Part shown: one piece after another, positions 1 through 5,992 of the stretch | Layout: each line of letters opens with the position of its first letter | Position numbering within the stretch: position 1 is the first letter of the stretch | Notes under the pieces: model-generated | The model's database searches: none | Told to the model about the DNA's origin: nothing | Seen by the model: the letters and a program-made list of their open reading frames with translations, nothing else | Made by a program: the position numbers and the translations under genes | DNA from: Acidobacteriaceae bacterium | GTDB taxonomy: Bacteria; Acidobacteriota; Terriglobia; Terriglobales; Acidobacteriaceae | NCBI GenBank assembly: GCA_003162255.1 | Contig: PMMJ01000265.1 | Location: 761 to 10,512 of the forward strand | Length of the DNA stretch: 9,752 nucleotides | Direction of reading: 5' to 3'

Positions 1-40
1 TCTCCATTGATCGGATTTTTTGTTGGGATAGAACCGGAAT

Positions 41-63
41 CGCCGGAGCCTTGCACTCCGGCG
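41..63. other. Inverted repeat beyond the 3' end of the small minus-strand gene
   Basis: Perfect 8-bp arms CGCCGGAG (41-48) and CTCCGGCG (56-63) are separated by a 7-base loop, and T40/A64 adds one more pair. The hairpin lies 16 bases beyond the stop of the minus-strand gene at 79-333, so it could help end or stabilise that transcript. No T-run follows the stem on either strand, so it is not a canonical intrinsic terminator. The T-run at 16-21 lies on the plus strand and is not adjacent to the stem. Confidence 0.4.
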
Positions 64-78
64 AATCTTCCAAGCCGG

Positions 79-333
79 TTAGTGATCGGCTCGCTTGCCG
101 TCCGGTATGAGCAGTTCGGCAGCGTCGGTTTCGTCGTCACTGCCAATGCCGAATAGCGCGGCCTGCTCCGCGGCGTGCTCGCGCATCTGACGCAACTCCT
201 CAGCTTCGTCCACCACAACGCCTTCCGGTTGATCCTGCTTGCGCTGCGTTTTGCGCTCGTTCTTGTCCCGCTGTTTTTGTTGGCGCGCTTGTTCTTTCTG
301 ACGTTTGGAAAAAGTTGATCGGCCTCGTGGCAT
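79..333 (-). CDS. Small conserved-type hypothetical protein with a basic N-terminus (84 aa)
   Basis: I do not recognise a named family with a known function. The first ~36 residues are extremely rich in Lys, Arg and Gln (MPRGRSTFSKRQKEQARQQK and onward), predicting a charged helix or coiled coil able to bind nucleic acid or the ribosome. The second half is acidic, with clusters such as DEAEELRQMREH and GSDDETDAAELL. There is no signal peptide or membrane segment. The ATG at 333 is preceded, on the minus strand, by a purine-rich GGGGGA about 6 bases upstream, which supports this start. It is divergent from rpsO across ~350 bases. From memory, short proteins with a similar 'MPRGR.TF.KRQKEQ' opening are common in Acidobacteria, but I could not search for them. 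The good ribosome-binding site and biased composition argue for a real gene; its function is open. Confidence 0.72.
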   Translation of the reverse strand: MPRGRSTFSKRQKEQARQQKQRDKNERKTQRKQDQPEGVVVDEAEELRQMREHAAEQAALFGIGSDDETDAAELLIPDGKRADH

Positions 334-630
334 TCAGAATCCCCCGTATTTATATTTTCATTATGATGGCCGGCTGCATGCAGTTTCTGCAGGATTGGCC
401 CAGCTCTTGTTCCTGGAGTAGACCACTGGAATAAACCAGAAGATTGCTGCACTTCTCGTTTGTTTCGAGTCTTAATCATAGTATAACCTCGAACCGGGCC
501 CTGACGCACACGGCATGGCCAGCCCTCCGTTTGGCGCGGAAACAATGCGCCTGAATGGACCCGCGCGCGGATCAATGCTCTCCCAAAGCTGGCAATCGGA
601 ATTGGCCACTGGCAACTTTGCACTGAGCTG

Positions 631-639
631 TGTTATTCT
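631..639 (+). promoter_or_regulatory. Possible extended -10 element upstream of rpsO
   Basis: TGTTATTCT fits an extended -10 pattern (TG, one base, then TATTCT). The best -35 at about 18 bases spacing is TGGCAA (610-615), a poor match to TTGACA. If used, transcription would begin near 646, giving rpsO a leader of ~40 bases. This competes with the hairpin reading of 636-662, because that stem would not be fully transcribed from this start. Confidence 0.25.
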
Positions 640-662
640 CGAAATCGTTACGAAAACGAGAA
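636..662 (+). promoter_or_regulatory. Possible leader hairpin just before the rpsO ribosome-binding site
   Basis: TTCTCG (636-641) pairs with CGAGAA (657-662), and an inner TCG/CGA (645-647 with 651-653) can stack above an internal loop. The structure ends six bases before the Shine-Dalgarno-like AGGAG (668-672). S15 represses its own mRNA through leader structures in several bacteria, and these structures differ widely between phyla, so a leader hairpin here is a candidate autoregulatory site. The stem is short and the transcription start is unknown. Confidence 0.22.
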
Positions 663-684
663 GAGACAGGAGTGCAACAGGTTA

Positions 685-951
685 GTGTTAGCCAGAGAGC
701 AAAAGCAATCCGTCGTTGACGCCTATCGCACGCACGCGACCGATACCGGCAGTCCCGAAGTTCAAATCGCGCTGTTGAGCGAGCGCATTGGTCAGTTGAC
801 GGAACACTTCAAAACGCACCAGAAAGACCACGGCTCGCGCCGCGGACTTCTCATGATGGTGAGCAGGCGTCGTGGTTTGCTCGACTACCTGAAGAAGTAC
901 GACTCGGAACGGTACAAAACCGTTATTACCAAGCTCGGCATCCGCAAATAA
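685..951 (+). CDS. rpsO: 30S ribosomal protein S15
   Basis: Primary 16S rRNA-binding protein of the small subunit platform. The 88-residue product is the usual family length (89 in E. coli). It shows the S15 hallmarks: DTGSPEVQIALLSERI near residues 20-35, LTEHFKTHQKDHGSRRGLL around 38-56 containing the rRNA-contacting HxKDHxSRRGL segment, and RRRGLLDYLKKYD followed by the typical LGIRK end. The start is GTG at 685, with no in-frame ATG upstream. The nearest Shine-Dalgarno is AGGAG at 668-672, leaving 12 bases to the start, which is rather long. Translation from GTG gives MLAREQKQ, a usual S15 beginning, so the start is well supported by homology. It is followed at 1096 by pnp, the classic rpsO-pnp order, probably co-transcribed. 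Autoregulation by S15 is likely from family knowledge; the leader hairpin is the only local hint. Confidence 0.98.
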   Translation: MLAREQKQSVVDAYRTHATDTGSPEVQIALLSERIGQLTEHFKTHQKDHGSRRGLLMMVSRRRGLLDYLKKYDSERYKTVITKLGIRK

Positions 952-958
952 CAGCGCG

Positions 959-980
959 ATCGGCTCCGTGTGGAGCCGGT
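959..980 (+). promoter_or_regulatory. Hairpin in the rpsO-pnp spacer
   Basis: CGGCTCC (961-967) and GGAGCCG (972-978) form a perfect 7-bp stem closed by a GTGT loop. It is extended by T960-G979 and A959-T980, and starts 7-9 bases after the rpsO stop. No T-run follows, so it is unlikely to be an efficient terminator. In E. coli the rpsO-pnp region contains both an attenuating terminator and an RNase III processing hairpin through which PNPase represses its own synthesis. This hairpin occupies an equivalent location and could act in mRNA 3'-end protection, processing or attenuation; which one is not decidable from sequence. Confidence 0.5.
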
Positions 981-1095
981 TCCAAACTCCGAGAGCCTTA
1001 GCAATGTGCGTTCCCAACCGCGGCCTGGCATGCGCCTATCCAAGCGGACTCCGTACCCCCGCGCATGCCCTTCTGCCCCACATAAAGGATGATCT

Positions 1096-3549
1096 ATGAA
1101 GCCTGAAGCTACCAAAGTTTCCGTCGAACTCACCGGCGGGAAGCAACTCTCTATTGAAACCGGAAAACTCGCCAAACAGGCCCACGGCGCGGCCGTGGTG
1201 CGCTTCGGCGACAACGTGGTCCTCGCCACTGCCACCGCCAATCCCGAACCCCGCGAGGGCATCGATTTCTTTCCGCTTACCGTCGACTACCGCGAATACA
1301 CCTATGCCGGCGGACGCATCCCCGGCGGCTTTATCAAGCGCGAAGGGCGCATGAGCGAGCGCGAGGTTCTCACCAGCCGACAGATTGACCGGCCTGTCCG
1401 TCCGATGTTCGCGGAAGGTTTCAAGTGCGAGACCCAGGTCATCGCCTTCGTTCTGTCCGCCGATACGGAAAACGATCCCGATGTTTTCGGCATTAACGCC
1501 GCTTCCGCCGCCTTGACTCTCTCCGACATTCCGTTTCTAGGCCCCATCGCCGCGGTCCGCGTCGGCCTGGTAGATGGCCACTTCGTCGTCAACCCCACCT
1601 ACACCGAAATGCGTGACGGCCTGCTCAACATCATGGTCGTGGGCACCGCCGATGCGATCGTCATGATCGAGTCCGGCGCGAAAGAAGTGAAGGAAGAGAC
1701 GGTGGTGGACGCGATCGAATTCGCGCACGCCGAAATCAAGAAGATCTGCGCCGCCATCGAGGAACTGCGCAGCAAAGTCGGCAAGCCCAAACGGCAGGTA
1801 ACGCCGCCGGAATTCGACGAGACTTATTTCAAGGGCCTGGAATCGCAGATTGGCCTTCGACTGGCCGACGCTCTTGACACCGAGAAGCATCCGAAATCCG
1901 AGAGCTACGAACTGGTTCGAGTGCTGGAGAAGGAACTGCTTGCCGCTCTGCCCGAGGACGACGAAGCCGCCAAGGCAAAGGTCAAGAAGTATTACGAAAT
2001 CCTGCGCGAGCGAATATTCCGCAACCAGGTGATCGACCACAAGCACCGTCCCGACGGACGCGCATTTGACCAGATCCGCGAGATCTGGATCGAAGCCGGT
2101 GTTCTGCCGCGCGCGCACGGCAGCGCAGTTTTCACCCGCGGTGAAACCCAGGCGTTAGTGACTACCACGCTCGGCACCAGCGACGACATGCAGCGACTGG
2201 AGGGTTTCGAAGGCGAAGCCAAGAAGCGCTTCATGTTGCACTATAACTTCCCGCCGTTCTCGGTGGGAGAAGTTGGATTCATGCGTGGCGCGGGACGCCG
2301 CGAAATCGGCCATGGAGCGCTCGCCGAGCGCGCTATTTCGGCGGTGCTTCCGACCGAGGATAACTGGCCTTACGCCATGCGCGTCGTCTCCGACATTCTG
2401 GAATCGAACGGATCGTCGTCGATGGCCACGATTTGCGGCGCCTCGCTTTCGCTCATGGATGCGGGCGTGCCGTTAAAGGCCCCAGTCGCCGGTGTCGCGA
2501 TGGGATTGGTGAAGGAAGGCGAGCAGTACGCCATCCTGACCGACATTGCGGGCGCGGAAGATCATTACGGCGACATGGATTTTAAAGTCGCCGGAACCAA
2601 GGACGGCATCACCGCACTGCAGATGGATATCAAAGTCGCGGGCATCACCTCGCAGATTATGCGCGAGGCGCTGGCGCAAGCGCAGCGCGGACGGTTGTTC
2701 ATCCTCGAAAAGATGGATGAGGTTCTCACCGCAGGCCGCGTTAAGGTTTCGGCTTACGCGCCTCGTATCTACACCCTGCAGATTCCGGTCGACAAGATTC
2801 GCGACGTGATTGGGCCCGGTGGCAAGATGATTCGCAGCATCATCGAGCAGACCGGCGTCAAGATCGACGTCGAAGATTCGGGCAAGGTCAACGTCGCTTC
2901 GAACGACGAAGTCTCGGCCAACAAGGCTCTGCAGATCATCAAGGATTTGACGGCGTCGGCCGAGGTAGGGAAGACGTATCTCGGTAAGGTCAGCCGCCTT
3001 GCGGATTTCGGCGCATTCGTCGAGATTCTACCCGGCTTGGACGGCCTGCTGCACATCAGCGAAGTCGCCGAACACAGAATCAAAGATGTTCGCGATGAAC
3101 TGAAGGAAGGCGACCAGGTGCTGGTGAAAGTGCTGGCCGTCGAAGGCAACCGCATCAAGCTGTCCCGCAAAGCCATTCTGAAAGAGCAGCGCGCGAAGAT
3201 GGGCGGCGCACCTCCGCCTCCGGAGGGTGACGAGGGAGTGGACGCGGCGCCGCCGTCAGTCTCGCAAAGCGCTCCGCAAGGCTCGCCCACGGCAGTGATC
3301 GAGGGTGGCGCGGATTTCGATGCCGACGACGAGCCGAACTTCAACCGTGTGGATGGAGTGGTGGCGTCGGTAGAAGCGGGCGCAGCGCGGCCGGAGGGTA
3401 CGCGTGACGCACGTCCCAGCGGCGGCGGCGATCGCGATCGTAATCGCCGGCGGCGAGGTCGCGGAGGTCCCGGTCGCGGTCCAGGCGGCGGTTCGGGAGG
3501 TCACGGTGGCGGCCACTCCGGCGGCGGTGGCGGACGCGGAAGACGATAA
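1096..3549 (+). CDS. pnp: Polyribonucleotide nucleotidyltransferase (PNPase) with Gly/Arg-rich C-terminal tail
   Basis: Phosphorolytic 3'-to-5' exoribonuclease of mRNA decay, acting as a trimer in the cytoplasm. Domains in order are RNase PH-like 1 (~14-210), the all-helical linker (~240-315), RNase PH-like 2 (~320-540), KH (~560-620, GPGG at 573-576) and S1 (~625-692, ending IKLSRKA). Catalytic features of the second core are present: the phosphate-binding NGSSSM (Ser440-442) and EDHYGDMDFK, giving D489, D495 and K497, equivalent to E. coli D486, D492 and K494. The RNA-binding IKREGR and IDRPVRPMF segments are present in the first core. The start ATG has AAAGGA (1084-1089) six bases upstream. 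At 817 residues it is ~100 longer than E. coli PNPase (711). The excess is a Pro/acidic linker (~700-775) and a Gly/Arg tail (776-817). It is followed by a strong terminator. Confidence 0.98.
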   Translation: MKPEATKVSVELTGGKQLSIETGKLAKQAHGAAVVRFGDNVVLATATANPEPREGIDFFPLTVDYREYTYAGGRIPGGFIKREGRMSEREVLTSRQIDRPVRPMFAEGFKCETQVIAFVLSADTENDPDVFGINAASAALTLSDIPFLGPIAAVRVGLVDGHFVVNPTYTEMRDGLLNIMVVGTADAIVMIESGAKEVKEETVVDAIEFAHAEIKKICAAIEELRSKVGKPKRQVTPPEFDETYFKGLESQIGLRLADALDTEKHPKSESYELVRVLEKELLAALPEDDEAAKAKVKKYYEILRERIFRNQVIDHKHRPDGRAFDQIREIWIEAGVLPRAHGSAVFTRGETQALVTTTLGTSDDMQRLEGFEGEAKKRFMLHYNFPPFSVGEVGFMRGAGRREIGHGALAERAISAVLPTEDNWPYAMRVVSDILESNGSSSMATICGASLSLMDAGVPLKAPVAGVAMGLVKEGEQYAILTDIAGAEDHYGDMDFKVAGTKDGITALQMDIKVAGITSQIMREALAQAQRGRLFILEKMDEVLTAGRVKVSAYAPRIYTLQIPVDKIRDVIGPGGKMIRSIIEQTGVKIDVEDSGKVNVASNDEVSANKALQIIKDLTASAEVGKTYLGKVSRLADFGAFVEILPGLDGLLHISEVAEHRIKDVRDELKEGDQVLVKVLAVEGNRIKLSRKAILKEQRAKMGGAPPPPEGDEGVDAAPPSVSQSAPQGSPTAVIEGGADFDADDEPNFNRVDGVVASVEAGAARPEGTRDARPSGGGDRDRNRRRRGRGGPGRGPGGGSGGHGGGHSGGGGGRGRR

Positions 3550-3577
3550 GTACCCAATAGCCAGTTGTCAATAACGC

Positions 3578-3605
3578 AAAGGGCCGCAGCGATGCGGCCC
3601 TTTTT
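3578..3605 (+). terminator. Rho-independent terminator of the rpsO-pnp unit
   Basis: AAAGGGCCGC (3578-3587) pairs with GCGGCCCTTT (3594-3603). A further A3588-T3593 pair closes a GCGA (GNRA-type) tetraloop at 3589-3592. Five Ts (3601-3605) follow the GC-rich core. It lies 28 bases after the pnp stop. Read on the minus strand only three Ts follow the core, so it would be a weaker terminator for the convergent operon ending at 3768. Confidence 0.92.
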
Positions 3606-3616
3606 GGGGTCGCGTG

Positions 3617-3657
3617 GGACGGGCGCCCTCGCCCGTCCGAGCCGGGCGCAGCCCGGC
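3617..3657. repeat. Two tandem GC-rich hairpins, REP-like element
   Basis: The first palindrome is GGACGGGCG (3617-3625) with CGCCCGTCC (3630-3638) around a CCCT loop. The second, starting two bases later, is GCCGGGC (3641-3647) with GCCCGGC (3651-3657) around GCA. Paired GC-rich hairpins in a convergent intergenic region are typical of REP/BIME-type dispersed elements. The 'GGGACGGGCGCCCTCGCCCG' motif is one I associate with repeated intergenic sequences in acidobacterial genomes, from memory and not checked. There is only one copy in this window, so repetitiveness cannot be shown here. The remaining spacer up to 3767 shows no gene. Confidence 0.5.
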
Positions 3658-3767
3658 AGTTTCCTGCGGCCTCAGCAGCTCTCGATTCGCTACCCGATCG
3701 GATTCACAACTGCTCTGCACACTAACCCGCTTACGCCCGGCTCCCGCCGCGCGCTACACGGGAATTG

Positions 3768-4568
3768 TCAGAACGACAAGCGCTTGAAGATGTTTTCCGG
3801 AATCTGCTGCACCGCGCCCATGATGTAGCGCCAGATCTTTGGCGTGTAGAGAACGTCGGGCGAGCGGCGTTCGAGAGCGCGCACGATGTCGCGGGCAACC
3901 TGCTCCGGATCGCCAAAACGCGCGGAGTTGGCCAGGTGATCGGTCATGGGAGTCCGCACCGGTCCGGGCTTGATGGTAATAACGCGAACGCCTGCGGGAT
4001 GGAGCCGGCTGCGCAGTCCCTGTAAGAAAAGGGAAAGCGCGCCTTTGGCGGAACCGTAAACGTAGTTCGAGCGGCGTCCCCGATCTCCAGCGACGGAGGT
4101 GATGGCGGCCAGGCATCCGGTACGCCGCTGTTCCAAATCGGAGGCGAACAAGGTGAGAATCGCCGTGGCGCTGACAAAATTGACTGTCAATTCTTCCAGC
4201 AGAACGTCAACCGACGTTTCGGAGTCCTTCTGATCGTGCATGGAGCCATAAGCGAGCAGCACGGTATCAAAGTCAGCGAAGGCTCGCTGGACAAATTCGA
4301 AGATTCCGGCATGCTGCTGAACGGAAGCTAAGTCGGCAGAGTAAGTCAAGATTTGTCGTGCGCCTCGGATCGCTAAGTCGGCCTGGATCTCAGCGAGGCG
4401 TTGCGGCGAGCGAGCTACGAGGAGTAACTCGCGGCCCTGATGGGCCAATTGACGCTGAACTTCGAGCGCAATGCCTGAAGTAGCGCCGAGGATGACGATC
4501 TTCTTCATGGCTCTTGCGGGCGTGTACGCCGGACGCGTGGTTGTGGGGTGCGCCGTGATGGTCATCAT
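3768..4568 (-). CDS. dprE2: DprE2-like decaprenylphosphoryl-2-keto-ribose reductase (SDR family)
   Basis: NAD(P)H-dependent short-chain dehydrogenase, predicted to reduce the 2-keto intermediate made by the DprE1-like enzyme, giving polyprenyl-phosphate-arabinose. It has a glycine-rich GATSGIA (residues 28-34), R53 after strand 2 (consistent with NADPH), N130, and the catalytic S158, Y171 and K175 in TSVAGDRGRRSNYVYGSAK. That block and the C-terminus (GVRVITIKPGPVRT, then IPENIFKRL) closely follow M. tuberculosis DprE2 (Rv3791) as I recall it, which separates it from generic SDRs. Its ATG shares one base with the TAA stop of the upstream dprE1-like gene, implying translational coupling, and GACGGGGG sits about 7 bases upstream. 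An alternative start at 4508 (MKKIVILGATSG, 246 aa) has only a weak AAGAG upstream but would remove a 20-residue leader that the fold does not need. Confidence 0.86.
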   Translation of the reverse strand: MMTITAHPTTTRPAYTPARAMKKIVILGATSGIALEVQRQLAHQGRELLLVARSPQRLAEIQADLAIRGARQILTYSADLASVQQHAGIFEFVQRAFADFDTVLLAYGSMHDQKDSETSVDVLLEELTVNFVSATAILTLFASDLEQRRTGCLAAITSVAGDRGRRSNYVYGSAKGALSLFLQGLRSRLHPAGVRVITIKPGPVRTPMTDHLANSARFGDPEQVARDIVRALERRSPDVLYTPKIWRYIMGAVQQIPENIFKRLSF

Positions 4569-5929
4569 TATTGGGCCCCCGTCACGCGTCGCCAGAATGA
4601 GGACGACATCTTCGGATCGATGTAAGGAACAAAGCTGCGCCAGTGTGGGAATGAGGCTTCAAACAGCGCTGGGCTCATACGGGCGTCTTTTGCGGGGTAG
4701 AGCGCTCCGCCGCTTTGCTGGACAATTTCATCGAGCGATTGCAAAAGTTTAAGCGTGCGCTCGCCCCGCATGGCGAAGTCGAGCGCAATGGTCAGTCCAG
4801 GGCGCGGAAAGGAGAGCATTCCGGCCGCAGGCGCGGAGCCGAATTGCTTCAGTACTCCCAGGAAAGAGCCCATGCCGGAGCGCGCGATGCGATCGAGTAA
4901 CTCCTCGAAAGCTCCGAGATTCGTGTCCGGAATCACGCACTGATATTGCAGAAAACCTTGTCTACCGTAGAGCAGGTTCCATTGCCGGATGGAGTCAAGC
5001 GGGTAGAAGAACGAGTCGTATGGCACAACGGCTACGCCTTTGCTGGCCGCGTGAATCTTGTAGTAGACGGTGTTGAAAGCTTTCACGGAATAACGGTTGA
5101 GCATCCAGGCGGGCAGCGCAAAGGGCAGCTTCGGTCCACGCTTGGGGTGAAATTCCGCGCCATGACTGGGAGAATGATTGCCGCGAAAGAAAATGCCACG
5201 GGGATTCTTCCCAGCGAAACAGTCGAGCCACGCGACGGTGTATTCGAAGCGATCATTGCTCTCGCGGCTCAGGTCGAGAAAGGCGCTGAGGGACTGAAAG
5301 GGGATGGACTCCGCGTCGATCCACGGTCCCGACACGCGTTTGAGTTGAATGTCTGCCCAGGCGATTACACCGGTCAGGCCGAGACCGCCGATGGTGGCGC
5401 CCAGCATGTCGGGATTTTCTCGGGAACTGCAGATCACCAATCCGTCGTTCGAGCGATGCAGCCCGATCTGACGAACGTGAGCGCCGAAAGTGCCAGCGCA
5501 GTGATGGTTCTTACCATGCACGTCGTTGGCAATAGCTCCACCAACTGTTACGAATCGGGTGCCGGGAGTGACGGGAAGGAACCATCCTTTCGGGAGAAAC
5601 ACGTCGATAATGTCGGACAGGCTAACGCCGCTTTCGCAGCGGATCATGCCTGTTGATGCGTCGAAATCGAGGATGCGGTTGAGGCGACGGCAGTCGATCA
5701 GTTCGCGGCCGGCGTTGAGGCAAGAGTCGCCGTAGCTGCGGCCGAGGCCATAGGGGAGCAGAGCGCCTGGCGCGGCAGCGTTGAAAATCTCCGGCACCTG
5801 ATCGTTCCAGGCAGGTTTGTGGACGCGTTGATGCGCGATCTTCGGGTAACGGCCCCACGAGAGAATTCGCTCGGTGGGCGGCGGCACTCCGGATTGCTTG
5901 CGTAACTTTGCGGCTGATTGACCAGACAT
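4568..5929 (-). CDS. dprE1: DprE1-like decaprenylphosphoryl-beta-D-ribose 2'-oxidase (FAD)
   Basis: FAD-dependent oxidase of the VAO/PCMH fold, predicted to oxidise the 2'-hydroxyl of polyprenyl-phosphate-ribose to the keto form. The FAD-binding domain (~35-200) contains GLGRSYGD (61-68), PGTRFVTVGGAIANDVHGKNHH (122-143) and IGGLGLTG (180-187); the substrate/C-terminal domain follows. Compared with M. tuberculosis DprE1 from memory, Y66, H138, Q330, K361 and K414 correspond to Y60, H132, Q336, K367 and K418. The position of C387, the covalent target of benzothiazinones, is A382 (codon 4786-4784, GCG). The length of 453 is close to the family's (461). No Tat or Sec signal is visible. The ATG at 5929 has a weak GGAA about 8 bases upstream. 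It lies 63 bases after the UbiA gene and overlaps the dprE2-like start by one base. The run of shared motifs makes a sugar-lactone oxidase a much less likely reading. Confidence 0.9.
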   Translation of the reverse strand: MSGQSAAKLRKQSGVPPPTERILSWGRYPKIAHQRVHKPAWNDQVPEIFNAAAPGALLPYGLGRSYGDSCLNAGRELIDCRRLNRILDFDASTGMIRCESGVSLSDIIDVFLPKGWFLPVTPGTRFVTVGGAIANDVHGKNHHCAGTFGAHVRQIGLHRSNDGLVICSSRENPDMLGATIGGLGLTGVIAWADIQLKRVSGPWIDAESIPFQSLSAFLDLSRESNDRFEYTVAWLDCFAGKNPRGIFFRGNHSPSHGAEFHPKRGPKLPFALPAWMLNRYSVKAFNTVYYKIHAASKGVAVVPYDSFFYPLDSIRQWNLLYGRQGFLQYQCVIPDTNLGAFEELLDRIARSGMGSFLGVLKQFGSAPAAGMLSFPRPGLTIALDFAMRGERTLKLLQSLDEIVQQSGGALYPAKDARMSPALFEASFPHWRSFVPYIDPKMSSSFWRRVTGAQ

Positions 5930-5992
5930 ACTAAGTGTTCCGAAAGTAAACTCTATAACGTCGAAAAACCGGTTAAGCCGTAACTCATTACC

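Larger units (their letters stand above)
334..684. other. Divergent intergenic region upstream of rpsO and the small basic-protein gene
   Basis: There is no convincing gene in these 351 bases. They should hold promoters for both flanking genes. Visible elements are a 10-bp palindrome CTGCATGCAG at 374-383, which with the following TTTCTGCA can also form a short TGCAG/CTGCA hairpin, and an AT-rich patch around 471-487. That patch has a -10-like TATAAC (482-487) with a weak TTGTTT (460-465) 16 bases upstream on the plus strand, and TATACT/TATGAT-like hexamers on the minus strand. None is strong enough to name as a definite promoter. The final ~50 bases form the rpsO leader and are described separately. 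Confidence 0.5.

Noticed and set aside
41..63. Intrinsic terminator for the small minus-strand gene
   Set aside because: The hairpin is strong but has no T-run after it on the minus strand, so it is listed only as an inverted repeat.
1537..2118. 193-aa minus-strand open frame inside pnp
   Set aside because: Fully contained in the conserved PNPase core and without domain signals.
3421..3546. GC-rich repeat at the end of pnp read as an independent DNA repeat or a CRISPR-like array
   Set aside because: The repetition is just Gly/Arg codons in frame with pnp; there are no uniform repeat and spacer units.
3565..3828. 87-aa plus-strand open frame after pnp
   Set aside because: It reads through the pnp terminator and the tandem hairpins and overlaps the 3' end of the dprE2-like gene; its GTGALARPSRAQPG peptide is just translation of the palindromic repeat.
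4946..5656. 236-aa plus-strand open frame inside the dprE1-like gene
   Set aside because: It is antisense to a gene with clear DprE1 motifs throughout, has no recognisable domain, and looks like a high-GC shadow frame.
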